From a virus: a stretch of DNA of 64,000 nt. Shown here in pieces: positions 18,606 to 27,193 of this stretch; the stretch's first letter is position 1; each line of letters opens with the position of its first letter. The notes below the pieces were generated by a model. It saw nothing but the letters and a program-made list of their open reading frames with translations. It did no database searches and had not been told where the DNA came from. A program made the translations under genes and the position numbers. The DNA lies in IMG/VR virus record IMGVR_UViG_3300042448_001704, positions 24,776 through 88,775 of that record, one strand, 5' to 3'.

Positions 18606-20027
18606 ATGGCGGGAATTCAAAAATCTGGTTCGTTAGTAAAAGTACAGCGCGCAGGAAATGATCAGCTTTATGGAAATGGCGCTGATGGTGATGTGACAAT
18701 CTCTGGAACAGTCACATTAACTAGTGACAAGAATTATAATTCTTTAACCGTCCCATTGGGAACATTTCTATACACCGCCGGCTTCAGAGTATTCGTCAAA
18801 ACGACAGCCGTCATTAACGGTGTTGTCGGTGTTGCAACAGTCACAGGAAACTCTGCTGGCGTATCCAACGGCACCATCACTAGTCCTGGATCTTTAATAT
18901 CAACAGGAACAGCACCAGGCCACACCAACTCTTCAATTACATACCGTTTAGGTGGTGAAGGCGGAGGAGCAACTGCTCCAGGGACTTCAGTTCTTCCTTC
19001 TTTTTTAATTAAAAAATTTGAGGCTTTAACTGGAACAATAATTGATGCCACATATGCGTCTACACCTATTGCGCTTGCTGGTGGTTCAAAAGGAACAACA
19101 GGGACAGTCGGAACAACCACCCCGATTGTTACGGGAACATGGCCCGGGAAGTCCGGTACCGCAGGTTCAAACGGTGGACACCCAACAAATGGCACAACTG
19201 TTGGTGCAGCAGGCGGTAAAGGTGCTACAGGCGCTGATGGAACAACAACTGGTGCCACCACTGGCGCAGGTGGTGCAGGTGGCGCTGGCGCTGCAGGTGG
19301 CGCAGTGGTTATTTTGATTGCTAAAACAATCACAGGAACCGGAACAGTTGCTTCTCTCGGGATGATTGGTACTGTTGGATCTGCTGGTGCTACAGGAAAC
19401 CCTGGAACCGCAGGCGCAGCAGGCGCGGCCGCCCCTAACTACACGGTTACTCCGCATTCAGCTTCACCAACGCATCACCATACACCGAATGGACATGTGC
19501 ATCCGCATGTGCATACACACCCACATCATACTACTCACCCACATCATTTGGTGTACCCACATCATCACGTAAACCATACGCATACGGTGCATCCGCATCA
19601 CCACTACAACACCGGTTATTCCGACATACATGACCATACCCCTGGTGGGCACCATCATGTGGGTCATCACCATACGACCTATAACCACCACCATACACCA
19701 GGTGGGCATCACCATACACCAGGTGGGCATCACCATACACCCAACGGACATGCGCATCCACATAGTCACGTACAAAGTCATTCACATCATGTTGCCAATC
19801 CAACTATTCATTATGCAGGTGGTGCAGGCGGTGCAGGCGGTGCAGCTTCTCCTGCGGTGACGGGTGGAACAGGAAAACGCGGTGGTGCAGGCGGTGGCGG
19901 ATCAATAATTGTTCTTACTGAAACGACACCATCTGGGCTAAACTATGATGTACGCTCAGGTACGACGGCAGATTCTGATACTTTTTCAGGTTCTTCTGGA
20001 ACGACCTACATACTTTTAAACGCCTAA
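18606..20027 (+). CDS. Histidine-rich tail tip/fibre protein
   Basis: 473 residues. After an N-terminal domain shared with its upstream neighbour comes a Gly/Ala collagen-like stretch (about 190-250). A His-dense segment follows (about 290-390; repeated HxH and HHHTPGG units, roughly 19,461-19,790). HxH clusters coordinate iron in the T4 long-fibre tip and zinc elsewhere, so a metal-bound fibre needle is plausible. The C-terminus returns to GAGGAGG beta sequence. The long open frames on the opposite strand here are by-products of the CAT/CAC codons. Confidence 0.7.
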   Translation: MAGIQKSGSLVKVQRAGNDQLYGNGADGDVTISGTVTLTSDKNYNSLTVPLGTFLYTAGFRVFVKTTAVINGVVGVATVTGNSAGVSNGTITSPGSLISTGTAPGHTNSSITYRLGGEGGGATAPGTSVLPSFLIKKFEALTGTIIDATYASTPIALAGGSKGTTGTVGTTTPIVTGTWPGKSGTAGSNGGHPTNGTTVGAAGGKGATGADGTTTGATTGAGGAGGAGAAGGAVVILIAKTITGTGTVASLGMIGTVGSAGATGNPGTAGAAGAAAPNYTVTPHSASPTHHHTPNGHVHPHVHTHPHHTTHPHHLVYPHHHVNHTHTVHPHHHYNTGYSDIHDHTPGGHHHVGHHHTTYNHHHTPGGHHHTPGGHHHTPNGHAHPHSHVQSHSHHVANPTIHYAGGAGGAGGAASPAVTGGTGKRGGAGGGGSIIVLTETTPSGLNYDVRSGTTADSDTFSGSSGTTYILLNA

Positions 20028-20040
20028 AATTGGAGACATC

Positions 20041-20268
20041 ATGGAATTTGAACTAACGGCAGAACAAAAAATAAGTGCTTTGAATAATGTCAAAATACAA
20101 GTTATCAATGAAATGTATTCAATGATTTTGTTTCTTGGTCTTGATCCAGATACTTTTGATTCATCAACATGGGTGCACGACGACACCCCAACAGGTAATG
20201 AGGCACGACTGATTTCTCTTATTTCTACCGTTGCTATGGTTAATACAAAGATTGCTGCACTGTCATAA
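20041..20268 (+). CDS. Small member of duplicated pair (copy 1)
   Basis: 75 residues: an Ala/Asn helix, then LGLDPDTFDSSTWVHDD, then a helix containing ISTVAMVNTKIAALS. It resembles the 79-residue protein at 30,174-30,413 (GIDPDDLDYTTF ... ISRLCEGLKIIDTKLGS). Each is followed by a large paralogue, so small plus large form a module present twice. Good ribosome site (TTGGAGACATC). Function unknown. Confidence 0.65.
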   Translation: MEFELTAEQKISALNNVKIQVINEMYSMILFLGLDPDTFDSSTWVHDDTPTGNEARLISLISTVAMVNTKIAALS

Positions 20269-20283
20269 TTTTAAAAGGTATAA

Positions 20284-21384
20284 ATGAGTGATATCTCAAC
20301 AATAGACACTTCCCTGTATGAATACTATTATTTAGTTGATACTCAAGAAGATTTTAAGCTATATACAAGAACGCCTAATGGTGATACAGAATTTACTGAT
20401 TATAATGTATTTTCTATAGATGAAAAATCAATATTAGCGTTTAAGAAAAATATTAAAAGGCCTTTAATAAATTATAGTTATTTTTTAAAAACAGAAGATA
20501 ATGAATATGTTATAAATTCATTAGACTATGAACAATATATAACACTTATTTCACAAAATAATTTTTATTCTAAAAGTCTTTATACAATAATGAATTTTGT
20601 TCCTGCTGAAAATCATAGAGCAGTAGTTCATAATTTAATTTTGCCATATGATACTAGATGCGATACATCAACTTTTTCTTTTATTCCGTATCAAATTTAT
20701 GATGGAGTAAAGACCACGACTAACGATCCAACAAGGTTAAATGTTTCAACAATTGAAACACATACACCACTCATGACATCTACTGGTATAAGTGCAATTT
20801 CATTAACAGTAGTATCAAATATAGAAACTTCTTTTCGTGATTGGCCAACGGTTACACGTAGTGCAAAAACAATTATGGGTGTAATGAAACTTCTAATTGA
20901 ATGGGCTTCACTGTTAGATGCCCCTTTCAATAGTTCTGATGAACTCCCGCAAGATGCAAAAAATTTTATTGATTCTTTAAAAATACCACAAGCAGTTCTT
21001 GATGAGATATCAATAACACAAGAAGATATGCCTCTTTATAGGTATTTAAAAGGCATACCCAATTCGCGTCATGGATTCATAGAACAAGAAGAATTATCGC
21101 CTCTTTTTGCTGAATGGCTTTACAAGCAAATGATGTTTAGAACCCTTAACTCAATGGCTTTAAATCATCCCGATACTCCAAATTTTCCAGAAGAAGTGCT
21201 TAACTTGGAAAAAGCAAAAATAGAAGCAATTATTTATGGTGCCTGCGTCCTGTATGGACTAGATTATGAAACAGCAACACCTGACCAAATTATCAGTTCC
21301 CTTCCTCTTGAATCCGAAATATATCAAGTAGAAACTATTAAAACCGTCAAGGATGCAATAAACAATCGCAACGCATACCTGTAG
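20284..21384 (+). CDS. Large member of duplicated pair (copy 1)
   Basis: 366 residues. The region of about 200-290 (IEWASLLDAPFNSSDELP, LKIPQAVLDEI, YRYLKGIPNSRH, LSPLFAEWLYKQ) aligns by eye with the reverse-strand protein at 29,462-30,172 (REWSFMVEEPFNSDHPM, LEVPLGLLHEI, ARYLKGDVNHRQ, MSPKMMAWFKEKQ). The N-terminal half, around a YNVFSIDEKSILAFKK segment, is specific to this copy. It lies between the His-rich fibre and halogenase genes. A fibre-assembly or modification-partner role is possible but not shown. Confidence 0.65.
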   Translation: MSDISTIDTSLYEYYYLVDTQEDFKLYTRTPNGDTEFTDYNVFSIDEKSILAFKKNIKRPLINYSYFLKTEDNEYVINSLDYEQYITLISQNNFYSKSLYTIMNFVPAENHRAVVHNLILPYDTRCDTSTFSFIPYQIYDGVKTTTNDPTRLNVSTIETHTPLMTSTGISAISLTVVSNIETSFRDWPTVTRSAKTIMGVMKLLIEWASLLDAPFNSSDELPQDAKNFIDSLKIPQAVLDEISITQEDMPLYRYLKGIPNSRHGFIEQEELSPLFAEWLYKQMMFRTLNSMALNHPDTPNFPEEVLNLEKAKIEAIIYGACVLYGLDYETATPDQIISSLPLESEIYQVETIKTVKDAINNRNAYL

Positions 21385-21389
21385 GAAAA

Positions 21390-22895
21390 ATGAATAACAA
21401 AATATCTTTTGCAATAGTTGGTTCTGGCACAGCAGGATTAGTAGCCGCATTAATGCTAAGAAAAGCTTTTAGAGATGCAGACATAACCGTTATCTCATCT
21501 TCTCAAATTGGGATAGTTGGTGTTGGTGAAGGATCAACAGAGCATTGGAAAATGTTTATGGAATCTTGCGATATTCCAGTAGAGGAACTAATTGTAAATA
21601 GTTCAGCGACCCATAAAAATGGAATACGATTTGAAAACTGGACTAATCATACTCCCGACTATTTCCATAGCATTGGTGGAATAGATGAAATTTTTGCCAA
21701 CGGACTTTATGCATCCTATATGGGTATGATTGAAAATAAACAATTAATTACTAATCAGACATCAAGTGTTGGATTGGTAACTAACAAAATTGGACGCAAC
21801 AATATACACAAAACAGTAAATCAATTTCACTTTGATACATATCAACTTAACGACTATTTAATGGGTATATGTTTTAATAGAATGATTAAATTTGTTGAAG
21901 GAAATGTAGATTCGGTTAATCTAGATTCTGAAAATGGAACAGTCAAATCAGTCAATGTGAATAACGGAACCATGGTTGATGCTGATTTTTGGTTTGACGC
22001 AAGTGGTTTTTCCCGCGTAATCATGAATTCCCTAGAGAATACTGAATGGGAATCTTTTTCTCCTTACCTATTGGCGGATTCTGCAATCGCATTCCCAACA
22101 GAGTCTGACCCAAATGGCCAGATACGACCATACACACGCGCCCGTGCGGCATCTTCTGGTTGGATGTGGGAAATACCAACACAAGAGCGGCGGGGAAACG
22201 GTTATGTATTTTCGTCTGCGCACATATCTGTAGATAAAGCAATAGAAGAAGCTGAGAAGATTAGTGGATACAAGGTTAAAGACAATCCACGAACATTCAA
22301 ATATGATGCTGGTTATCTAAAAAATCAGTGGGTTAAGAATTGTGTTGCCGTTGGTCTTGCAGGTGCTTTTGTTGAGCCGCTAGAAGCGACAAGTATTGGT
22401 AGCACGATAATTTTAATGAAGTCTTTAATGCAAAGCCTTTCTTCATATACTAAAGAGTCTGAAAAAATGCAGACTGCATACAACAAGATGACTAAAGAAA
22501 CAATGAGAAACATACTAACGATGATAAGACTTCATTATGTTTCCGATAGAAGAGATACTCAATTTTGGATAGATCAATCAAACATGCCAATCAATGATGA
22601 ATTGCAAGAGCTGATTGATTTATGGTCAGAGCGTCCACCATCTCGGTATGATTCATACAATCAACAACATCTAATGTTTCAAACCCCTCATCTGGCTCAT
22701 GTAATGCAAGGACAAGGACTAATACCTCCTGAACCTTCCTCAATCGCCCTAGACAGACTCAACATAAGAGATATTGTACGTGCGGAAATTGATAAAATCA
22801 GAAATTCACGACACGCACATGAACTTATTGACCATAGAGTAGGGTTAATGGAAATCAAACTTATTGACGAGGAGTACAGCAATGGAATTCAATAA
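21390..22895 (+). CDS. Flavin-dependent tryptophan halogenase-like enzyme
   Basis: 501 residues, the usual family length. FAD site GxGxxG at 11-16 (GSGTAG), WxWxIP motif at 258-263 (WMWEIP), catalytic Lys near 76 (SATHKNGIRF, equivalent to K79 of PrnA), and catalytic Glu near 332 in FVEPLEAT. All key residues are present, so it should bind FADH2 and make the hypohalous/lysine-haloamine intermediate. The substrate (free tryptophan or a protein side chain) cannot be read from sequence, and no flavin reductase is seen nearby. Start follows AGGA at good spacing. Confidence 0.85.
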   Translation: MNNKISFAIVGSGTAGLVAALMLRKAFRDADITVISSSQIGIVGVGEGSTEHWKMFMESCDIPVEELIVNSSATHKNGIRFENWTNHTPDYFHSIGGIDEIFANGLYASYMGMIENKQLITNQTSSVGLVTNKIGRNNIHKTVNQFHFDTYQLNDYLMGICFNRMIKFVEGNVDSVNLDSENGTVKSVNVNNGTMVDADFWFDASGFSRVIMNSLENTEWESFSPYLLADSAIAFPTESDPNGQIRPYTRARAASSGWMWEIPTQERRGNGYVFSSAHISVDKAIEEAEKISGYKVKDNPRTFKYDAGYLKNQWVKNCVAVGLAGAFVEPLEATSIGSTIILMKSLMQSLSSYTKESEKMQTAYNKMTKETMRNILTMIRLHYVSDRRDTQFWIDQSNMPINDELQELIDLWSERPPSRYDSYNQQHLMFQTPHLAHVMQGQGLIPPEPSSIALDRLNIRDIVRAEIDKIRNSRHAHELIDHRVGLMEIKLIDEEYSNGIQ

Positions 22896-23646
22896 AAAAG
22901 TGAAACCTGGTCAAGTAAGAATAACACCAGAAGACAATCGCTTAATGACAATGCCCCCATATCTTAATGGTCCAACAAGCATGCCTAAATGGTACAGAGC
23001 ATTAAGCAAGTCTCGTGGAATGAAGAAGTGCGCAGCAATAAACGACTATTTGTCTCTGGGGATGACAATGCCTCTTTGGAGCAATATCTTTTTTAGACCG
23101 TCTCCAGAAGGTAATTTTTGGGAATCACGAATTGAAAATATGCAACCCCCTCTTCGCAACCTTCAAATTGATGGTTTCAATTATGAACAACATGGGCAAT
23201 GTCCAATAACTGGAGTGCGCAAAATTGAAAATGCACAAATTCCTAAAATAGTAACTCCTTGGAGAATAGAAACAGCACCAGGTTGGTCTTGTTTGTTTCT
23301 TCCAGTTCTATGGGAACCAAGCAACGACTATGATGTTCTTCCAAGCATTGTGCATACTGATTTTTATCACACTGTAAACATTGTTTTAAATATAAAAACA
23401 AATACCGATTTTGTGATTCCATATGGAACATCGATGTATCACATTATTCCATTTAAAAGAACAAGTAATTTCAAAGAAATTAAATTTGAAGATGAATCAC
23501 GTTTTAAGTATGTTGATGTTACTGGATTTGGATCTGGATTCTTAATGCCAAGCACTGGAACAGCCGGACCATATAGGCGCGCCAGACACAAAATTGATTT
23601 AGGGTTAGAAAACAAAAAATCCAAATGGTGGAATTTTAATAAATAA
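22882..23646 (+). CDS. Conserved phage protein, possibly DUF6065-like
   Basis: 254 residues, starting inside the halogenase gene (ATG 22,882 after GAGGAG). The segment VTPWRIETAPGWSCLFLPVLWEP, with VHTDFYHTVNIVLNI and IPYGTSMYHIIPFKR, resembles what I recall of DUF6065-type proteins in halogenase and oxygenase clusters. The memory is not checked. It contains a HxD (HTD near residue 154) that may or may not be metal-binding. Overlap with the halogenase gene implies a shared pathway. Confidence 0.55.
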   Translation: MEFNKKVKPGQVRITPEDNRLMTMPPYLNGPTSMPKWYRALSKSRGMKKCAAINDYLSLGMTMPLWSNIFFRPSPEGNFWESRIENMQPPLRNLQIDGFNYEQHGQCPITGVRKIENAQIPKIVTPWRIETAPGWSCLFLPVLWEPSNDYDVLPSIVHTDFYHTVNIVLNIKTNTDFVIPYGTSMYHIIPFKRTSNFKEIKFEDESRFKYVDVTGFGSGFLMPSTGTAGPYRRARHKIDLGLENKKSKWWNFNK

Positions 23647-23692
23647 AACAAGGTATTGTCTTGTTTGCAATAAAGAAATATAGTTGTTTATT

Positions 23693-24274
23693 ATGAATGA
23701 AATTTTTCCATCAATCTGGGTCTATAGCCAGATATTTCAAAATTCGCAGCTAGTAATTGATTCGCTAGAAAAAGCGATAGATGAAAATGTTTTACTTAAT
23801 TGGGTTTATGCAAGTACTGGAAATCATCAAACTGATGGAAGTGTGAAAAACCCTTACAGGAGCAATAAGACCATCTCTCTGCCAAACGATATTAATACTG
23901 CCGATGGTTCCGGAAATCTTGATTCATTTATTTTTAATCAGGTAACAGAACTAACTAATGAATATTCGTCTCATTTTGGTTTAGGGGGAATGAAAGACGA
24001 AGGATATTCTGTTTTAAAATATGTTGATGGGGCGGAATATAAACAACATTTTGATTGTGGCGGGGATCACAAAGATCGAGTTGCTTCAATGGTTCTGTAT
24101 TTGAATGATGATTACGAGGGTGGGGAACTTGAGTTTCCATTTTTTGGAATCAAATACAAGCCCTCTGTCGGTGATGTGATTTTTTTCCCTTCTTCCTATA
24201 CTTTTGCCCATATTGCACATCCAGTTACGAGTGGAACAAAGTATGCTCTCGTAACATGGTTGGCCTATGAATAA
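23693..24274 (+). CDS. 2OG-Fe(II) oxygenase, prolyl-4-hydroxylase-like
   Basis: 193 residues from ATG 23,693 (an upstream TTG at 23,684 is less likely). The double-stranded beta-helix fold is visible. The metal-binding HxD is at 119-121 (QHFD), the distal His at 176 (AHIAHPV), and the 2-oxoglutarate-binding basic residue is Lys183 (HPVTSGTK) in place of the common Arg, acceptable in P4H proteins. ELEFPFFG and the Asp-rich GDVIFFPSS strand match the family. Expected to hydroxylate a protein side chain. The stop overlaps the next gene by about eight bases. Confidence 0.82.
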   Translation: MNEIFPSIWVYSQIFQNSQLVIDSLEKAIDENVLLNWVYASTGNHQTDGSVKNPYRSNKTISLPNDINTADGSGNLDSFIFNQVTELTNEYSSHFGLGGMKDEGYSVLKYVDGAEYKQHFDCGGDHKDRVASMVLYLNDDYEGGELEFPFFGIKYKPSVGDVIFFPSSYTFAHIAHPVTSGTKYALVTWLAYE

Positions 24275-24848
24275 TGTAGACACATTCCGCCAAAACAATT
24301 TTGTCTACCTTGGGAATATTATTTCACAAGATCTTGTTTCTGCCATTTCTGGATACGCCCTCCTTCAGGAAACATACGCTTTTACTCCTGACACTGAACA
24401 GGTAATAAATGCCCACGCTGTGTATTCAGACTTTTTAATGGAGTCACTATTGGTTCAGTACAAACCGATAGTTGAAGAAGCAACTGGTTTGTCCCTTCTG
24501 CCAACTTATTCTTTTTATAGGGTTTACAGAAGAGGTCAAGAACTGGTTCCACATATTGATAGACCGGCTTGCGAAATATCAATGAGTGTCTGTTATGACT
24601 TTGACTATATGGGTAAAGATTACGACTGGCCACTATATATGGAAGACGATCCGCTGGTTATGAAACCGGGCGATGCGGCTATTTACCGCGGTATGGACTT
24701 AAACCACTATCGGCCAATATTTAATGTTCCTCAAAACTCATACCATATTCAGGCTTTTTATCATTATGTTGATGCAAACGGTCAATATGCCGAATATGCA
24801 TATGATAAAAACAAAAACTCTCATCTGAAAGTAATAGAAACAAAATAA
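24267..24848 (+). CDS. Second 2OG-Fe(II) oxygenase-like protein
   Basis: 193 residues beginning in the overlap with the previous oxygenase. A HxD at 96-98 (PHIDRP) and a distal His at 147 with Arg149 (NHYRPIF), with the strand pattern between, match a cupin-type 2OG-Fe(II) enzyme of a different subfamily from its neighbour. Preceding residues RVYRRGQEL are typical before the HxD. Substrate unknown. Co-expressed with halogenase and P4H. Confidence 0.68.
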   Translation: MNNVDTFRQNNFVYLGNIISQDLVSAISGYALLQETYAFTPDTEQVINAHAVYSDFLMESLLVQYKPIVEEATGLSLLPTYSFYRVYRRGQELVPHIDRPACEISMSVCYDFDYMGKDYDWPLYMEDDPLVMKPGDAAIYRGMDLNHYRPIFNVPQNSYHIQAFYHYVDANGQYAEYAYDKNKNSHLKVIETK

Positions 24849-24849
24849 T

Positions 24850-25140
24850 ATGTTTTTTAAGAAAATTATTTCCGCCATTAAGACCATGAGTTCCAAAGAT
24901 TACTGGACACGGGTTAACACCGTTGAAGCGTGGGGTTTTTCTACCAAGATTGCCATTATTTTTCCTGGTCTACTGTTGGGGAAGCAATTTTGGTGGCTCT
25001 ACATCTTTGCTATCGTTTCCAGCGTGGCTCTTATTTGGACTTCCACGAAGAAAACTCTTCCAACAATTATTTTGTTTAATGTCTTGTGGGTGATACTCGC
25101 AAGTTTGTCAATTATTAAACACTTTTGGTGGTTTGGCTAA
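24850..25140 (+). CDS. Small membrane protein
   Basis: 96 residues with two or three hydrophobic segments (about 37-55, IAIIFPGLLLGKQFWWLYIF; 58-68; 74-90) and a basic N-terminus. It sits one base after the second oxygenase. May anchor or accompany the modification cassette, or be independent. No family recognised. Confidence 0.6.
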   Translation: MFFKKIISAIKTMSSKDYWTRVNTVEAWGFSTKIAIIFPGLLLGKQFWWLYIFAIVSSVALIWTSTKKTLPTIILFNVLWVILASLSIIKHFWWFG

Positions 25141-25170
25141 ATAATACCTTTCCATCAAAAGCCTTATAAA

Positions 25171-25179
25171 TGCTAAAAT
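25171..25179 (+). promoter_or_regulatory. Extended -10 for a leaderless gene
   Basis: TGC-TAAAAT lies five bases before ATG 25,185 with no Shine-Dalgarno sequence, so transcription would start at or next to the start codon. Same pattern at 34,982 and 37,843. Confidence 0.5.
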
Positions 25180-25184
25180 AGGCC

Positions 25185-25592
25185 ATGGAACGATTCTGGT
25201 ATGGGGCAACCCTTAATAAAGTAATTGATGGGGACACCATCGAGTTAATGGTTGATCTTGGCTTTAATGTTCATCACAAAATCCGCGTTCGCCTATACGG
25301 TGTGAATACCCCAGAATCACGTACTAAAGATTTGGCCGAGAAGGCTATGGGGCTGAAAGCTAAACAATTTACTCAAGAATGGTTGACAAACCATAAGTGG
25401 GTATTTGTTAACACCATCCCAGACAAGAACGATAAATACGGCCGAGTCTTGGCTCGCATATTTTCTTCCGATGATATTAACAACCCGACTACTGCCTGCC
25501 TAAACATAGACATAATAGAATCTGGACTAGCCAGAGAATACTATGGCGTTGGCGACAAAACTTGGGATGAATATAAAAAGGAAACAAAGTGA
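25185..25592 (+). CDS. Thermonuclease (staphylococcal nuclease-like)
   Basis: 135 residues, the typical SNase-domain size, with no signal peptide, so probably intracellular. Active-site residues line up: Asp-rich VIDGDTIE at 13-20, Arg36 (RVRLYGVNTPE), Glu44, and Arg87 in KYGRVLARI. Ca2+-dependent cleavage of DNA or RNA is expected. May degrade host DNA or process phage DNA. It has a leaderless promoter and overlaps the next ATG by one base. Confidence 0.85.
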   Translation: MERFWYGATLNKVIDGDTIELMVDLGFNVHHKIRVRLYGVNTPESRTKDLAEKAMGLKAKQFTQEWLTNHKWVFVNTIPDKNDKYGRVLARIFSSDDINNPTTACLNIDIIESGLAREYYGVGDKTWDEYKKETK

Positions 25593-25957
25593 TGTCAGAA
25601 GAAAAATCAATATTCAGTATGATGATGGCAGGTATGCCAGTAAGAATCATGGACAGAACCGAAGCTTTCCAGCACCCTCTTGCTCCCGAAGAAAAAGAGC
25701 TGGCGGACGCCCTTGTTGGGATTGCCGAAAGATATGGCAAGTTCAATGAAGACAAAAAAGGAATCTGGGCAGGCTACGACGATGCTTCTAGTAATACTGT
25801 TGCAAGAATTGGTGTTAAGTGCGCAAACTGTGTTTTGTATATGGGTGATGGTCAATGCCGTATAATCCTTCAAACTGTTGAGCCTGAAGGAAAATGTAGA
25901 TTTGCTGTTATTCCTGATGGTGTCGTGCAAGCGACAATGAATAACCAGATTATTTAA
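25592..25957 (+). CDS. Cys-cluster protein, HiPIP-like motif (copy 1)
   Basis: 121 residues from ATG 25,592 (GTG at 25,589 also possible). The C-terminal half carries CANCVLYMGDGQCRI and EGKCRFAVI: C-x2-C, then Cys, then Cys spaced as in high-potential iron-sulfur proteins (C-x2-C-x8-C-x11-C). A related pattern appears in the protein at 26,740. The first 80 residues are helical and acidic. Possibly a 4Fe-4S protein, or a zinc-binding structural protein. Function unknown. Confidence 0.6.
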   Translation: MSEEKSIFSMMMAGMPVRIMDRTEAFQHPLAPEEKELADALVGIAERYGKFNEDKKGIWAGYDDASSNTVARIGVKCANCVLYMGDGQCRIILQTVEPEGKCRFAVIPDGVVQATMNNQII

Positions 25958-25969
25958 TAAGGAAATAAA

Positions 25970-26740
25970 ATGACATTTTTTAATGAACTATTGGGGGAAA
26001 TTAAAGGTTTTAGGTTTGAGCAAGACCTCAAAGCTCTTGGCAAACCAATAAGACCTAGAGGTCCTGATATTCCGTTAGACGGTGATGGTGATGGTTTCGT
26101 TGTAGATCCAATTACTGGAGACGACAATATTCCTTTTGTTCCCGATGTTGTTCCAAGGTCAATATCAATTAGAAAAAACCACAAGCCGGCACCAGCGATG
26201 GTTGATAAGTGGCAAAAAGACTTAGAAGACATGACACCTGTCTGGCGCGAAGATCCAATGAAAGCAGCTGATGGGTCATATTACGACTGGGAATGGGCTG
26301 ATGAAACTGTCTACAAACTTAGTCAAAATCCAGATGGTTCTACACTTTCCAAATATGACTTAGAGGGTATAAAGGCTCACTACAAAAAAGAAATTGATGA
26401 CCATAATCGCCGTGATCCAGAGAATAAGAGCAAATCTGAATTGGCTGAATCGCAAGCAGCGCTTGATGAGGTTCAAAAAATGATTGACGATAAGCCTCAA
26501 ACCGACAAACGAACTCCTGATCAAAAGTTAGATGCACTATTTTTTCAAACAAGAAAAGATAAAACTGGCCCTCCTGGAAAACAAGTCAGAACAAGAGAAA
26601 ATGACCGTCAAATACAACAAGATGCTGACAATATAAAATTTCTTCAAGAGCAATTAAAGCGCTTTGAGAAAGACCCAGAAAAGACAAAGCTAATCAACGA
26701 ATCAATATCTCACCTTCAAGAATTCAAGAAGAAGAAATAA
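25970..26740 (+). CDS. Acidic protein with N-terminal tag and DGDGDG loop
   Basis: 256 residues. Residues 1-17 contain the tag MTFFNELLGEIKGFRFE, similar to the starts of the next two proteins. It is followed by LDGDGDGFVVDPITGDDN, a Ca2+-loop-like motif often seen in phage head-associated proteins. The C-terminal 130 residues are highly charged coiled coil (KFLQEQLKRFEKD). Probably a virion internal or scaffold-like protein. Function unproven. Confidence 0.6.
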   Translation: MTFFNELLGEIKGFRFEQDLKALGKPIRPRGPDIPLDGDGDGFVVDPITGDDNIPFVPDVVPRSISIRKNHKPAPAMVDKWQKDLEDMTPVWREDPMKAADGSYYDWEWADETVYKLSQNPDGSTLSKYDLEGIKAHYKKEIDDHNRRDPENKSKSELAESQAALDEVQKMIDDKPQTDKRTPDQKLDALFFQTRKDKTGPPGKQVRTRENDRQIQQDADNIKFLQEQLKRFEKDPEKTKLINESISHLQEFKKKK

Positions 26741-27186
26741 TGACAACCTGGGAAGACTATACGGGATCAATTGTGGGGTTCAGATTTGAATCAAAAGCAG
26801 ATAAAGAAAATTGTCCTCGCGCAACTCAAGACATTGGTGTAAATATTAAGAATCGCCAAAAAGCGATAGAGACTGCCGACTACGGCCCTTTAAACCCCAA
26901 AGAAGCAAACGATGCTTTCTGGAAGAAAAAAGGTGATCGTTGGGACGTTTCTCCAGAAGAAGCGAAGAAGCAAAAGTGTGGCAACTGTATTCTCTTTGTT
27001 CGTTCTCCACGAATTCTTAAATGTATTGAGGGTGCTCTCGGTAATGAGTCAGGTTCTACTTGGGACATCGTTGATGCTGGTCAAATAGGATACTGCGAAG
27101 CCTTTGACTTTAAGTGCCACTCAGAGCGCACTTGTGATGCTTGGGTTGTTGGAGGCCCAACTGTTACAGACGGTAAAGAAAAGTAA
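26740..27186 (+). CDS. Cys-cluster protein, HiPIP-like motif (copy 2), with N-terminal tag
   Basis: 148 residues, ATG in an overlap with the previous stop. The N-terminal tag reads TTWEDYTGSIVGFRFE. The C-terminal part has CGNCILF (C-x2-C), a Cys after KILK, then GYCEAFDFKCHSERTCDAW, the HiPIP-like spacing with two or three extra Cys. It shares both features with neighbours: the tag with 25,970 and 27,194, and the Cys cluster with 25,592. Role unknown. Confidence 0.6.
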   Translation: MTTWEDYTGSIVGFRFESKADKENCPRATQDIGVNIKNRQKAIETADYGPLNPKEANDAFWKKKGDRWDVSPEEAKKQKCGNCILFVRSPRILKCIEGALGNESGSTWDIVDAGQIGYCEAFDFKCHSERTCDAWVVGGPTVTDGKEK

Positions 27187-27193
27187 CTACATC

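Noticed and set aside
18734-19333. 199-codon frame opposite the Gly-rich part of the fibre
   Set aside because: Pro/Val-rich shadow of Gly/Thr codons.
19464-19781. Long open frame on the - strand opposite the His-rich gene
   Set aside because: It consists of Met/Val/Trp-rich sequence produced by CAT/CAC codons on the other strand and has no ribosome site.
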